In this document: positions 18,914 through 28,470 of the stretch, in pieces
Layout: the number at the start of each line of letters is the position of its first letter
Position numbering within the stretch: the stretch's first letter is position 1
From: Streptococcus pneumoniae
GTDB taxonomy: Bacteria; Bacillota; Bacilli; Lactobacillales; Streptococcaceae
Assembly: GCF_001347015.1 (NCBI RefSeq)
Contig: NZ_CFGI01000003.1
Span: 62,001-126,000 of the forward strand
Direction: 5' to 3'
DNA length: 64,000 bases
Notes under the pieces: model-generated
Told to the model about the DNA's origin: nothing
The model's database searches: none
What the model saw: only the letters and a program-made list of their open reading frames with translations
Translations under genes and position numbers: made by a program

Positions 18914-20248
18914 GTGTCTCAATCTTATATCAATGTTATCGGTGCTGGTTTGGCAGGTTCTGAAGCAGCCTACCAAATTGCAGAGCGTGGTATTCCAGTT
19001 AAACTTTATGAAATGCGTGGTGTCAAGTCAACACCCCAGCACAAAACAGACAATTTTGCTGAGTTGGTTTGTTCCAATTCCCTACGTGGGGATGCTTTGA
19101 CAAATGCTGTTGGGCTTCTCAAGGAAGAAATGCGTCGCTTGGGTTCTGTCATCTTGGAATCTGCTGAGGCTACACGTGTTCCTGCAGGTGGTGCGCTTGC
19201 GGTGGACCGTGATGGTTTCTCTCAAATGGTGACCGAAAAAGTGGCCAACCATCCCTTGATTGAAGTGGTGCGTGATGAAATTACAGAATTGCCGACAGAT
19301 GTTATTACAGTTGTGGCGACTGGTCCCTTGACTAGCGATGCCTTGGCTGAAAAGATTCATGCCCTTAATGACGGCGATGGTTTCTATTTCTACGATGCGG
19401 CAGCGCCTATTATCGATGTCAATACTATCGATATGAGCAAGGTCTATCTAAAATCTCGTTATGATAAGGGAGAAGCGGCTTATCTCAACGCTCCCATGAC
19501 CAAGCAAGAGTTTATGGATTTCCATGAAGCCTTGGTCAATGCAGAAGAAGCACCGCTCAATTCCTTTGAAAAAGAAAAGTACTTTGAGGGTTGTATGCCA
19601 ATTGAAGTCATGGCCAAACGAGGTATTAAAACCATGCTTTATGGCCCTATGAAACCAGTGGGGCTTGAGTATCCGGACGACTACACAGGACCTCGTGATG
19701 GAGAATTCAAAATCCCTTATGCGGTGGTTCAGCTTCGTCAGGACAATGCTGCTGGTAGTCTCTACAATATCGTCGGTTTCCAGACCCACCTCAAATGGGG
19801 AGAACAAAAGCGTGTCTTCCAAATGATTCCAGGCCTTGAAAATGCGGAGTTTGTTCGTTATGGTGTCATGCACCGCAATTCTTACATGGATTCACCAAAT
19901 CTTCTGGATCAGACCTACCGTTCTAAGAAACAACCAAATCTCTTCTTTGCTGGTCAGATGACGGGTGTGGAAGGCTATGTAGAGTCCGCAGCATCAGGCT
20001 TAGTTGCAGGTATTAACGCGGCTCGACTCTTCAAAGGTGAAAGTGAGGCTATTTTCCCAGAGACAACAGCGATTGGAAGCCTAGCTCATTACATCACTCA
20101 TGCAGATAGCAAACATTTCCAACCCATGAATGTCAATTTCGGTATTATCAAGGAGTTAGAAGGCGAGCGTATCCGTGATAAGAAGGCTCGTTATGAAAAA
20201 ATTGCTGAGCGTGCCCTCAGTGATTTAGAGGAATTTTTAACAGTCTAA
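18914..20248 (+). CDS. trmFO: Folate-dependent tRNA (uracil-54-C5)-methyltransferase
   Basis: Makes ribothymidine at position 54 of tRNA using methylene-tetrahydrofolate and FAD. It has 444 residues, an N-terminal FAD-binding motif [12 protein letters not shown] at about 10-21 and a second conserved block [16 protein letters not shown] near 355. It starts with GTG at 18914 behind AAGAGGT (18898-18904), immediately after the hairpin array, so the array would be in or just before its leader. Confidence 0.95.
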   Translation: MSQSYINVIGAGLAGSEAAYQIAERGIPVKLYEMRGVKSTPQHKTDNFAELVCSNSLRGDALTNAVGLLKEEMRRLGSVILESAEATRVPAGGALAVDRDGFSQMVTEKVANHPLIEVVRDEITELPTDVITVVATGPLTSDALAEKIHALNDGDGFYFYDAAAPIIDVNTIDMSKVYLKSRYDKGEAAYLNAPMTKQEFMDFHEALVNAEEAPLNSFEKEKYFEGCMPIEVMAKRGIKTMLYGPMKPVGLEYPDDYTGPRDGEFKIPYAVVQLRQDNAAGSLYNIVGFQTHLKWGEQKRVFQMIPGLENAEFVRYGVMHRNSYMDSPNLLDQTYRSKKQPNLFFAGQMTGVEGYVESAASGLVAGINAARLFKGESEAIFPETTAIGSLAHYITHADSKHFQPMNVNFGIIKELEGERIRDKKARYEKIAERALSDLEEFLTV

Positions 20249-20331
20249 TTTTTTTGAAAGAATTGCTCATGATACTATAAAAATCTTAGAAATTATGATA
20301 AAATAGGTAGGATAAAAAAAGGAGAGTGAAA

Positions 20332-21069
20332 ATGGCGAATCCCAAGTATAAACGTATTTTAATCAAGTTATCAGGTGAAGCCCTTGCCGGTGAACGAGGC
20401 GTAGGGATTGATATCCAAACAGTTCAAACAATCGCAAAAGAGATTCAAGAAGTTCATAGCTTAGGTATCGAAATTGCCCTTGTTATTGGTGGAGGAAATC
20501 TCTGGCGTGGTGAACCTGCTGCAGAAGCAGGAATGGACCGCGTTCAGGCAGATTACACAGGAATGCTTGGGACTGTTATGAATGCTCTTGTGATGGCAGA
20601 TTCATTGCAACAAGTTGGGGTTGATACACGTGTGCAAACAGCTATTGCCATGCAACAAGTGGCAGAGCCTTATGTCCGTGGACGTGCCCTTCGTCACCTT
20701 GAAAAAGGCCGTATCGTTATCTTTGGTGCTGGAATTGGTTCACCATACTTCTCAACAGATACAACAGCGGCCCTTCGTGCAGCGGAGATCGAAGCAGATG
20801 CCATCCTTATGGCTAAAAATGGGGTCGACGGTGTTTATAATGCTGATCCTAAGAAAGACAAGACAGCCGTTAAGTTTGAAGAATTGACTCACCGTGACGT
20901 TATCAATAAAGGTCTTCGTATCATGGACTCAACAGCTTCAACCCTCTCAATGGATAACGACATTGACTTGGTTGTCTTCAACATGAACCAACCAGGCAAC
21001 ATCAAACGTGTCGTATTTGGTGAAAATATCGGAACAACAGTTTCAAATAATATCGAAGAAAAGGAATAA
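20332..21069 (+). CDS. pyrH: UMP kinase
   Basis: Hexameric bacterial UMP kinase of the amino-acid kinase fold, making UDP. It has 245 residues from ATG 20332, which follows GGAGAG at suitable spacing; a GTG 6 bp upstream overlaps that site. [12 protein letters not shown] near the N terminus and the GGGNLWRG segment are diagnostic. It pairs with frr 8 bp downstream, the standard bacterial order. Confidence 0.96.
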   Translation: MANPKYKRILIKLSGEALAGERGVGIDIQTVQTIAKEIQEVHSLGIEIALVIGGGNLWRGEPAAEAGMDRVQADYTGMLGTVMNALVMADSLQQVGVDTRVQTAIAMQQVAEPYVRGRALRHLEKGRIVIFGAGIGSPYFSTDTTAALRAAEIEADAILMAKNGVDGVYNADPKKDKTAVKFEELTHRDVINKGLRIMDSTASTLSMDNDIDLVVFNMNQPGNIKRVVFGENIGTTVSNNIEEKE

Positions 21070-21077
21070 GAAAGATT

Positions 21078-21635
21078 ATGGCTAACGCAATTATTGAAAA
21101 AGCTAAAGAGAGAATGACCCAGTCTCACCAATCACTTGCTCGTGAATTTGGTGGTATCCGTGCTGGACGTGCCAATGCAAGCTTGCTGGACCGTGTACAT
21201 GTAGAATACTACGGAGTAGAAACTCCTCTTAACCAAATCGCTTCAATTACGATTCCAGAAGCGCGTGTTTTGTTGGTGACACCATTTGACAAGTCTTCAT
21301 TGAAAGACATCGAACGTGCCTTGAATGCCTCTGATCTTGGTATCACACCAGCTAACGACGGTTCTGTTATTCGTTTGGTTATCCCTGCTCTTACAGAAGA
21401 AACTCGTCGTGACCTTGCTAAAGAAGTGAAGAAGGTCGGCGAAAATGCTAAAGTGGCTGTCCGCAATATCCGTCGCGATGCTATGGACGAAGCTAAGAAA
21501 CAAGAGAAAGCAAAAGAAATCACTGAAGACGAATTGAAGACTCTTGAAAAAGACATTCAAAAAGTAACAGACGATGCTGTTAAACACATCGACGACATGA
21601 CTGCCAACAAAGAGAAAGAACTTTTGGAAGTCTAA
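21078..21635 (+). CDS. frr: Ribosome recycling factor
   Basis: Splits post-termination ribosomes together with EF-G. It is 185 residues, the standard length, with the conserved N-terminal [14 protein letters not shown] segment and a long three-helix bundle. It is cytosolic and co-transcribed with pyrH. A terminator follows within 12 bp. Confidence 0.97.
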   Translation: MANAIIEKAKERMTQSHQSLAREFGGIRAGRANASLLDRVHVEYYGVETPLNQIASITIPEARVLLVTPFDKSSLKDIERALNASDLGITPANDGSVIRLVIPALTEETRRDLAKEVKKVGENAKVAVRNIRRDAMDEAKKQEKAKEITEDELKTLEKDIQKVTDDAVKHIDDMTANKEKELLEV

Positions 21636-21644
21636 AAATAAACA

Positions 21645-21680
21645 GAAAAACTCAGTTGGCATTGCTGGCTGAGTTTTATT
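21645..21680 (+). terminator. Intrinsic terminator between frr and cvfB
   Basis: AAAACTCAG and CTGAGTTTT pair across an 11-base loop and run into TATTCG. Partial read-through into cvfB is possible because no clear promoter is seen between them. Confidence 0.75.
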
Positions 21681-21694
21681 CGAAAGAAGGAAAT

Positions 21695-22549
21695 ATGAAT
21701 ACAAATCTTGCAAGTTTTATCGTTGGACTGATCATCGATGAAAATGACCGTTTTTACTTTGTGCAAAAGGATGGTCAAACCTATGCACTTTCCAAGGAAG
21801 AAGGTCAACATACAGTAGGGGATACGGTCAAAGGTTTTGCTTACACGGATATGAAGCAAAAACTCCGCCTGACAACCATAGAAGTGACTGCCACTCAGGA
21901 CCAATTTGGTTGGGGATGTGTCACAGAAGTACGCAAGGACTTGGGTGTCTTTGTGGATACGGGCCTTCCTGACAAGGAAATCGTTGTGTCACTCGATATT
22001 CTCCCTGAGCTCAAGGAACTCTGGCCTAAGAAGGGCGACCAACTCTACATCCGTCTTGAAGTGGACAAGAAAGACCGTATCTGGGGACTCTTGGCTTATC
22101 AAGAAGACTTCCAACGTCTGGCTCGTCCTGCCTACAACAACATGCAGAACCAAAACTGGCCAGCCATTGTTTACCGCCTCAAGCTGTCAGGAACTTTTGT
22201 TTACCTGCCAGAAAACAACATGCTTGGCTTTATTCATCCGAGCGAGCGCTATGCAGAGCCACGTTTGGGTCAAGTTTTAGATGCGCGTGTCATTGGTTTC
22301 CGTGAAGTGGACCGTACCTTGAACCTCTCCCTCAAACCACGTTCTTTTGAAATGTTGGAAAATGATGCTCAGATGATTTTGACTTATTTGGAAAGCAATG
22401 GCGGTTTCATGACCTTAAATGATAAGTCATCTCCAGACGACATCAAGGCAACCTTTGGCATTTCTAAAGGTCAGTTCAAGAAAGCTTTAGGTGGTCTTAT
22501 GAAGGCTGGTAAAATCAAGCAAGACCAGTTTGGGACAGAGTTGATCTAG
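21695..22549 (+). CDS. cvfB: S1-domain RNA-binding protein CvfB
   Basis: RNA-binding regulator of virulence and stress genes in Staphylococcus and Streptococcus. It has 284 residues with three S1-like beta-barrel domains and a C-terminal winged helix; the third S1 domain reads [18 protein letters not shown] chose ATG 21695 behind AGAAGGA; upstream frame extension crosses the terminator. It is coupled to the small yozE-type gene 8 bp downstream. Confidence 0.92.
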   Translation: MNTNLASFIVGLIIDENDRFYFVQKDGQTYALSKEEGQHTVGDTVKGFAYTDMKQKLRLTTIEVTATQDQFGWGCVTEVRKDLGVFVDTGLPDKEIVVSLDILPELKELWPKKGDQLYIRLEVDKKDRIWGLLAYQEDFQRLARPAYNNMQNQNWPAIVYRLKLSGTFVYLPENNMLGFIHPSERYAEPRLGQVLDARVIGFREVDRTLNLSLKPRSFEMLENDAQMILTYLESNGGFMTLNDKSSPDDIKATFGISKGQFKKALGGLMKAGKIKQDQFGTELI

Positions 22550-22557
22550 GGAGACTT

Positions 22558-22773
22558 ATGAGAAAATCATTTTACACTTGGCTCATGACCGAGCGCAATC
22601 CTAAAAGCAACAGTCCCAAGGCTATCTTGGCAGACCTAGCTTTTGAAGAGTCGGCTTTTCCAAAACACACAGATGATTTTGATGAGGTCAGTCGTTTTTT
22701 GGAGGAACATGCCAGTTTCTCTTTTAACCTAGGAGACTTTGACGCCATCTGGCAAGAATACTTAGAACACTAG
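22558..22773 (+). CDS. YozE/UPF0346 family protein
   Basis: 71-residue cytosolic protein of the YozE SAM-like fold. Family hallmarks are the N-terminal [14 protein letters not shown] and the aromatic-rich end [17 protein letters not shown]. Function is unknown. The conserved pairing with cvfB suggests a shared process. ATG follows GGGAGACTT. Confidence 0.9.
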   Translation: MRKSFYTWLMTERNPKSNSPKAILADLAFEESAFPKHTDDFDEVSRFLEEHASFSFNLGDFDAIWQEYLEH

Positions 22774-22815
22774 ACTTTATTCATTGGGTTTGGGCTAGTA
22801 ATTTCTCCGCCCCTT

Positions 22816-22824
22816 TGCTATAAT
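22816..22824 (+). promoter_or_regulatory. Extended -10 promoter of phoH
   Basis: TGCTATAAT lies 35 bp before the TTG start at 22859. AGAGAGG at 22844-22850 is the ribosome binding site. Confidence 0.65.
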
Positions 22825-22858
22825 AAAAAGAAATAAAAGGATTAGAGAGGTTCTTTAT

Positions 22859-23863
22859 TTGAAGGAACATTCAATAGACATTCAACTGAGTCATCCAGAT
22901 GACCTGTTTCATCTTTTTGGTTCCAATGAACGCCATCTTCGTTTGATGGAAGAAGAGCTTGATGTGGTGATTCATGCTCGTACGGAGATTGTCCAAGTTT
23001 TGGGAGAAGAGTCTGCTTGCGAGGAAGCCCGTCAGGTTATTCAAGCTCTCATGGTCTTGGTGAACCGTGGGATGACCGTTGGTACGCCAGATGTGGTGAC
23101 TGCAATTAGCATGGTCAAAAACGATGAAATCGACAAGTTTGTCGCCCTTTACGAAGAAGAAATCATCAAGGATAATACAGGGAAACCTATCCGTGTCAAA
23201 ACACTGGGTCAAAAACTTTATGTGGATAGTGTCAAACAGCATGATGTGACCTTTGGAATCGGACCTGCAGGAACAGGGAAGACCTTTCTTGCAGTGACCT
23301 TGGCCGTGACTGCCCTTAAACGTGGGCAAGTCAAACGAATTATCCTGACACGCCCAGCGGTAGAAGCAGGAGAGAGTCTAGGTTTTCTTCCGGGTGATCT
23401 CAAGGAGAAGGTAGATCCTTACCTTCGCCCCGTTTATGATGCCTTGTATCAGATTCTGGGAAAAGACCAAACAACTCGTCTCATGGAGCGTGAAATTATC
23501 GAGATTGCGCCCCTTGCCTATATGCGTGGACGAACCTTGGATGATGCCTTTGTCATTCTCGATGAGGCGCAAAACACGACCATCATGCAGATGAAGATGT
23601 TCTTGACGCGTTTAGGTTTTAATTCTAAGATGATTGTCAATGGAGATATCAGTCAGATTGACCTGCCACGTAATGTCAAGTCTGGTTTGATTGATGCCCA
23701 AGAAAAACTCAAGAACATCCATCAGATTGACTTTGTTCATTTTTCAGCCAAGGATGTGGTTCGCCATCCAGTTGTCGCTCAAATTATCCGAGCTTATGAA
23801 CCAGAACAGGTTAAAAAAGAAGAGAGTGAAGAATTAGATCCTCAACCTCTATCTGAAGGATAG
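22859..23863 (+). CDS. phoH: PhoH-family ATPase, TTG start
   Basis: Cytosolic P-loop ATPase of 334 residues, probably acting on RNA. Walker A is GPAGTGKTF near residue 139 and Walker B is FVILDEAQN near 235. TTG at 22859 is preferred: conserved sequence starts directly after it, AGAGAGG lies 8 bp upstream, and no ATG occurs nearby in frame. In Firmicutes phoH usually precedes ybeY, but here ybeY is 13.5 kb away (37399), as in pneumococcus. Confidence 0.92.
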   Translation: MKEHSIDIQLSHPDDLFHLFGSNERHLRLMEEELDVVIHARTEIVQVLGEESACEEARQVIQALMVLVNRGMTVGTPDVVTAISMVKNDEIDKFVALYEEEIIKDNTGKPIRVKTLGQKLYVDSVKQHDVTFGIGPAGTGKTFLAVTLAVTALKRGQVKRIILTRPAVEAGESLGFLPGDLKEKVDPYLRPVYDALYQILGKDQTTRLMEREIIEIAPLAYMRGRTLDDAFVILDEAQNTTIMQMKMFLTRLGFNSKMIVNGDISQIDLPRNVKSGLIDAQEKLKNIHQIDFVHFSAKDVVRHPVVAQIIRAYEPEQVKKEESEELDPQPLSEG

Positions 23864-23970
23864 TTCTTTTGTACTTAAAGTTATCTCAATTCTAAGTATA
23901 AATTTGCTTTTTAAATATTTCATTCAATATCTTTGTATTAGATTAGAAAGGTTTCAAGCGGAGGAAACGT

Positions 23971-24540
23971 ATGGAATCAATCTTTTTAAAACTAGCTCAG
24001 TATCCCATAGTCGAGACAGAGCGTTTATTGCTTAGACCTGTAACCTTGGATGATGCGGAAGCTATGTTTGAGTATGCCTCGGACAAGGATAATACACGTT
24101 ACACTTTTCCAACCAATCAAAGCTTGGAAGAAACTCAAAATAATATTGCTCAGTTCTACTTGGCCAATCCCTTGGGACGGTGGGGAATAGAACTAAAAAG
24201 CAATGGTCAGTTTATCGGTACCATTGATTTGCACAAGATTGATCCTGTTCTTAAGAAGGCAGCTATTGGTTATATTATCAATAAAAAGTATTGGAATCAA
24301 GGATTAACGACAGAAGCCAATCGTGCCGTGATTGAGCTGGCTTTTGAGAAGATTGGAATGAACAAGTTGACCGCCCTTTACGATAAGGCTAATCCCGCGT
24401 CAGGAAAGGTCATGGAGAAATCAGGAATGCGTTTTTCCCACGAAGAAGCTTATGCTTGTATGGACCAGCATGAAGAAGGCCGAATCGTTACAAGAGTTCA
24501 TTATGTCTTGACCAAGGAAGACTATTTTGCAAATAAATAA
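23971..24540 (+). CDS. GNAT acetyltransferase, RimJ/RimL type
   Basis: Cytosolic N-acetyltransferase of 189 residues. It opens with ETERLLLRPVTLDDA, typical of RimJ/RimL-like enzymes, and carries the acetyl-CoA-binding region around YWNQGLTTEANRAVIE. The acceptor (ribosomal protein, antibiotic or small amine) cannot be told from sequence. It stands alone with a strong terminator and lies directly upstream of the competence operon. Confidence 0.88.
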   Translation: MESIFLKLAQYPIVETERLLLRPVTLDDAEAMFEYASDKDNTRYTFPTNQSLEETQNNIAQFYLANPLGRWGIELKSNGQFIGTIDLHKIDPVLKKAAIGYIINKKYWNQGLTTEANRAVIELAFEKIGMNKLTALYDKANPASGKVMEKSGMRFSHEEAYACMDQHEEGRIVTRVHYVLTKEDYFANK

Positions 24541-24572
24541 GCAGTTGAAAAGAAATTTTCGACTGTTTTTTC
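24541..24572 (+). terminator. Strong intrinsic terminator after the GNAT gene
   Basis: GCAGTTGAAAA and TTTTCGACTG pair around GAAA and are followed by six T residues. It insulates the competence promoter from upstream transcription. Confidence 0.9.
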
Positions 24573-24579
24573 TTTCTCT

Positions 24580-24587
24580 TACGAATA
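24580..24587 (+). promoter_or_regulatory. SigX/ComX late-competence box (cin box) of comEA-comEC
   Basis: TACGAATA matches the consensus of promoters read by the alternative sigma factor ComX. It lies 27 bp before the comEA ATG with a T-rich 5' flank, as at other late competence genes. No SigA -10 is visible here, so expression should be confined to competence. Confidence 0.93.
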
Positions 24588-24606
24588 ATCTAAGAGAGGA
24601 GAAAAT

Positions 24607-25257
24607 ATGGAAGCAATTATCGAGAAAGTTAAAGAGTATAAAATCATTGTTATCTGTACTGGTCTGGGCTTGCTTGTAGGCGGATTTTTCCTGCTAAAGC
24701 CAGCTCCACAACCCCCTGTAAAAGAAACGAATTTACAGGCAGAAGTTGCAGCGGTTTCCAAGGATTCATCGACCGAAAAGGAAGTGAAGAAGGAAGAAAA
24801 GGAAGAACCGGTTGAACAAGATCTAATCACCGTAGATGTGAAAGGTGCTGTTAAATCGCCAGGGATTTATGACTTGCCAGTAGGTAGTCGGGTCAATGAT
24901 GCTGTTCAGAAGGCTGGTGGCTTGACAGAGCAAGCAGACAGCAAATCGCTCAATCTAGCTCAGAAAGTCAGTGATGAGGCTTTGGTTTACGTTCCAACTA
25001 AGGGAGAAGAATTAGCTAGTCAACAGGCAGGTTCTGGGACGGCTTCTTCAACAAGCAAGGAAAAGAAGGTCAATCTCAACAAGGCCAGTCTGGAAGAACT
25101 CAAGCAGGTCAAGGGACTGGGAGGAAAACGAGCTCAGGACATTATCGACCATCGTGAAGCAAATGGGAAATTCAAGTCGGTCGATGAACTCAAGAAAGTC
25201 TCTGGAATTGGTGCCAAGACCATAGAAAAGTTAAAAGATTATGTTACAGTGGATTAA
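24607..25257 (+). CDS. comEA: Competence protein ComEA, DNA receptor
   Basis: Membrane-anchored double-stranded DNA receptor for transformation, 216 residues. Order: N-terminal membrane helix at about 13-30, a charged Lys/Glu linker to about 70, an SLBB domain at about 75-125, and a C-terminal double helix-hairpin-helix DNA-binding region (about 150-216) with VKGLGGKRAQDI and VSGIGAKTIEKL. It overlaps comEC by 17 bp, so the receptor and channel are made together. Older pneumococcal literature calls it celA. Confidence 0.97.
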   Translation: MEAIIEKVKEYKIIVICTGLGLLVGGFFLLKPAPQPPVKETNLQAEVAAVSKDSSTEKEVKKEEKEEPVEQDLITVDVKGAVKSPGIYDLPVGSRVNDAVQKAGGLTEQADSKSLNLAQKVSDEALVYVPTKGEELASQQAGSGTASSTSKEKKVNLNKASLEELKQVKGLGGKRAQDIIDHREANGKFKSVDELKKVSGIGAKTIEKLKDYVTVD

Positions 25258-27481
25258 GAATTTCTCTATTCCCCTAATTTACCTTAGTTTTCTGTTACTT
25301 TGGCTTTACTACGCCATTTTTTCTGCATCCTATCTTGCTTTGTTGGGCTTCGTTTTTCTGCTAGTCTGTCTCTTTATCCAATTTCCTTGGAAATATGCTA
25401 GCAAAGTTCTAGTGCTTTGCGGAATATTTGGATTTTGGTTTCTGTTTCAAACTTGGCAACAGAGTCAGGCTGGTCAAAAACTAGCGGATTCTGTTGAAAG
25501 GGTACGGATTTTGCCCGACACTATTAAGGTTAATGGTGACAGTTTATCCTTTCGTGGCAAGGCTAATGGACACATTTTTCAAGTCTATTATAAACTCCAG
25601 TCCGAGGAGGAGAAAGAAGCCTTTCAAGTTTTAACAGCCCTTCATAATTTGGAACTTGAAGGAAAACTTTCGGAGCCAGAAGGGCAGAGAAATTTTGGTG
25701 GCTTTGACTACCAAGCCTATCTGAAAACTCAGGGAATTTACCAGACTCTCAATATCAAAAAAATTCAGTCACTTACAAAGGTTAGCAGTTGGGATATAGG
25801 AGAAAACCTGTCCAGTTTACGTCGTAAGGCTGTAGTTTGGATTAAGACGCATTTTCCAGACCCTATGCGCAATTACATGACAGGTCTCTTGTTAGGGCAT
25901 CTGGACACAGATTTTGAGGAGATGAATGAGCTTTATTCCAGTCTAGGAATTATCCACCTCTTTGCCTTGTCGGGTATGCAGGTAGGCTTTTTCATGGATG
26001 GATTTAAGAAACTTCTCTTGCGATTGGGCTTGACCCAAGAAAAGTTGAAATGGCTGACTTATCCCTTTTCCCTTATTTATGCAGGCCTGACTGGATTTTC
26101 AGCCTCGGTCATTCGCAGTCTTTTGCAAAAGTTACTGGCTCAACATGGTGTTAAGGGCTTGGATAATTTTGCCTTGACGGTCCTTGTCCTCTTTATCGTC
26201 ATGCCCAACTTTTTCTTGACAGCAGGAGGAGTCTTGTCCTGCGCTTATGCTTTTATCTTGACCATGACTAGCAAAGAAGGGGAGGGGCTTAAGGCTATTG
26301 CTAGAGAAAGTCTAGTCATCTCCTTGGGAATATTGCCTATTCTGTCCTTCTATTTTGCGGAATTTCAACCTTGGTCCATCCTTTTGACCTTTGTCTTTTC
26401 CTTTCTATTTGACTTGGTCTTCTTACCGCTCTTGTCTATCTTATTTGCCCTTTCCTTTCTCTATCCAGTCATTCAGCTGAATTTTATTTTTGAATGGTTG
26501 GAGGGAATGATTCGCTTTGTATCACAGGTGGCAAGTAGACCGCTTGTCTTTGGACAACCCAATGCATGGCTTTTAATTTTATTGTTAATTTCCTTGGCTT
26601 TAGTATATGATTTGAGAAAAAACATTAAAAAGATAACAGTATTGAGCTTATTGATTACAGGTCTATTTTTCTTGACCAAGCATCCACTGGAAAATGAAAT
26701 CACCATGCTGGATGTTGGGCAAGGGGAAAGTATTTTCCTACGGGATGTAACTGGGAAGACCATTCTCATAGATGTAGGTGGCAAGGCAGAATCTGATAAG
26801 AAAATCGAAAAATGGCAAGAAAAGGCGACGACCAGCAATGCCCAGCGCACCTTGATACCCTATCTTAAAAGTCGAGGAGTGGCCAAGATTGACCAGCTAA
26901 TTTTGACAAATACGGACAAGGAGCATGTTGGCGATTTGTTGGAGGTGACCAAGGCATTCCATGTAGGGGAGATCTTAGTATCAAAAGGCAGTCTGAAACA
27001 GAAGGAATTTGTGGCAGAACTACAAGCGACCCAAACTAAGGTGCGCAGTGTGACAACAGGAGAGAACTTGGCAATTTTTGGAAGTCAGTTAGAAGTCCTA
27101 TCTCCAAGGAAAATGGGAGATGGCGATCATGAAGATTCCCTGGTTTTGTATGGAAAACTCTTGGATAAAAACTTTCTTTTCACTGGAAATTTGGAGGAGA
27201 AAGGAGAGAAGGACTTGCTGAAGCAATACCCTAACTTAGAGGTGGATGTCTTGAAAGCTGGCCAACATGGCTCTAAAAAGTCATCAAGTTCAGCCTTTCT
27301 AGAAAAACTCAAACCAGAGCTTACTCTCATCTCAGTTGGAAAGAATAATCGAACGAAACTCCCCCATCAGGAAACTTTGACACGACTGGAAACTATCAAT
27401 AGTAAAGTTTACCGAACTTACCAGCAAGGAGCTATACGCTTTAAGGGGTGGAATAGTTGGAAAATAGAAAGCGTTCGATAG
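25241..27481 (+). CDS. comEC: Competence protein ComEC, DNA uptake channel
   Basis: Polytopic membrane protein of 746 residues that conducts single-stranded DNA. Order: membrane helices and an OB-fold domain (about 1-190), the competence domain with LFALSGMQVGFF and further helices (about 210-470), and a C-terminal metallo-beta-lactamase-like domain from about 483 (TMLDVGQGESIFL). At residues 555-562 the usual HxHxDH metal motif is replaced by LTNTDKEH, so the predicted nuclease centre lacks the first two His; a later GQHGSKKS block remains. It is transcribed from the comEA SigX box. Older name: celB. Confidence 0.96.
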   Translation: MLQWIKNFSIPLIYLSFLLLWLYYAIFSASYLALLGFVFLLVCLFIQFPWKYASKVLVLCGIFGFWFLFQTWQQSQAGQKLADSVERVRILPDTIKVNGDSLSFRGKANGHIFQVYYKLQSEEEKEAFQVLTALHNLELEGKLSEPEGQRNFGGFDYQAYLKTQGIYQTLNIKKIQSLTKVSSWDIGENLSSLRRKAVVWIKTHFPDPMRNYMTGLLLGHLDTDFEEMNELYSSLGIIHLFALSGMQVGFFMDGFKKLLLRLGLTQEKLKWLTYPFSLIYAGLTGFSASVIRSLLQKLLAQHGVKGLDNFALTVLVLFIVMPNFFLTAGGVLSCAYAFILTMTSKEGEGLKAIARESLVISLGILPILSFYFAEFQPWSILLTFVFSFLFDLVFLPLLSILFALSFLYPVIQLNFIFEWLEGMIRFVSQVASRPLVFGQPNAWLLILLLISLALVYDLRKNIKKITVLSLLITGLFFLTKHPLENEITMLDVGQGESIFLRDVTGKTILIDVGGKAESDKKIEKWQEKATTSNAQRTLIPYLKSRGVAKIDQLILTNTDKEHVGDLLEVTKAFHVGEILVSKGSLKQKEFVAELQATQTKVRSVTTGENLAIFGSQLEVLSPRKMGDGDHEDSLVLYGKLLDKNFLFTGNLEEKGEKDLLKQYPNLEVDVLKAGQHGSKKSSSSAFLEKLKPELTLISVGKNNRTKLPHQETLTRLETINSKVYRTYQQGAIRFKGWNSWKIESVR

Positions 27482-27524
27482 GAAGGATAGATACTATATA
27501 TTAGTAAATTAAACTAAAAATCTG

Positions 27525-27553
27525 TTGCATAATAATGATAAAAACGATATAAT
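27525..27553 (+). promoter_or_regulatory. Well-formed SigA promoter ahead of peptide remnant and ABC genes
   Basis: TTGCAT (27525-27530), exactly 17 bp spacer, TATAAT (27548-27553). The transcript would run about 320 nt before the ABC ATPase start at 27880. Confidence 0.8.
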
Positions 27554-27847
27554 GAAAGCGTCTTCGATATTGATGATATAAAATCATTAAAAATTAGCAA
27601 AAATCGTTTAATTAGTTAGTTTATAATCTATTGGTCTTCTTCAGTCCAGTGTATCTGCTAAGAGTGTTCTTAAAAGTATCGGTATGATTGGAATATCTTC
27701 TATAGATCTAGTATGAATTTCCATGGATATAGACATACTAACGTTCCGTCATGGTCTCGTTATTACAGCTATTCTGAGTATCCAGTTGGTTCTGGCTGGA
27801 ACTACGGTCGTTATGAGGTCATAAACTATTACAGCGGAGGCTATTAA
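27554..27847 (+). pseudogene. Decayed small-peptide gene, Tyr/Gly-rich C terminus
   Basis: This stretch lies between comEC and the ABC genes. Three frames carry protein-like segments in succession: an N-terminal ESVFDIDDIKSLKISKNRL (27554 onward), a hydrophobic, Ser-rich SSVSAKSVLKSIGMIGISS (about 27645-27701, ending in TGA at 27714), and a 44-codon piece from ATG 27713 to TAA 27847 rich in Tyr, Trp and Gly and ending NYYSGGY. The ATG at 27713 lacks a ribosome site. First and last pieces share a frame that has stops between them, so two compensating shifts would restore one ORF of about 95 residues. It resembles a bacteriocin precursor in layout (leader, Gly/aromatic tail, ABC pair downstream). 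I do not recognise the family. Confidence 0.45.
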
Positions 27848-27879
27848 TTCTTAAAGAGTGAGAAAAAGGAGGGCTAGAT

Positions 27880-28467
27880 ATGTTGCAGCTTACTCATGTG
27901 ACCTTAAAAACGCGACAAGTCATCTTACAAGATGTTGATTTTACATTTGAAAAGGGTAGGATTTATGGTATTCTTGCTATCAATGGTTCTGGAAAGACGA
28001 CACTATTCCGCGCCATTAGCAATTTAATTCCTATAAGTAGCGGAAATATTGCAGCCCCTCCTTCTTTATTTTATTATGAGAGCGTTGAATGGCTGGATGG
28101 AAACTTAAGTGGGATAGACTATCTTCGCCTTATCAAAAATATCTGGAAGTCAGGTCTGAACTTGAGGGATGAAATTGCCTATTGGGAAATGTCTGACTAT
28201 ATCAGTCTTCCCATTCGCAAGTATTCCTTAGGCATGAAGCAACGCTTGGTGATTGCCATGTATTTCCTCAGTCAGGCCAAATGTTGGCTCATGGATGAGA
28301 TTACAAATGGCTTAGATGAGTATTATCGACAGAAGTTTTTTGATAGGCTTGCACAAATCGATAGGCAAGAACAGCTGGTTCTTTTAAGTTCCCACTATAA
28401 GGAAGAGTTGGTTGATGTCTGCGATAGAGTAGTAACCATTCATCAGGGGCAGATAGAAGAGGTTTAG
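27880..28467 (+). CDS. Short ABC transporter ATP-binding protein
   Basis: 195-residue ATPase. Walker A is INGSGKTTLF near residue 31, the signature is KYSLGMKQRLVIAMYF near 110-125, Walker B is CWLMDEITNGLDE near 131-143, and the H-loop is LLSSHYKEE. It lacks any C-terminal extension. Start ATG follows AAAGGAGGG. The permease starts 3 bp after its stop. The pair matches the ABC genes that follow comEC in pneumococcus. Substrate unknown; export of, or immunity to, the peptide encoded upstream is a hypothesis. Confidence 0.88.
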   Translation: MLQLTHVTLKTRQVILQDVDFTFEKGRIYGILAINGSGKTTLFRAISNLIPISSGNIAAPPSLFYYESVEWLDGNLSGIDYLRLIKNIWKSGLNLRDEIAYWEMSDYISLPIRKYSLGMKQRLVIAMYFLSQAKCWLMDEITNGLDEYYRQKFFDRLAQIDRQEQLVLLSSHYKEELVDVCDRVVTIHQGQIEEV

Positions 28468-28470
28468 TTT

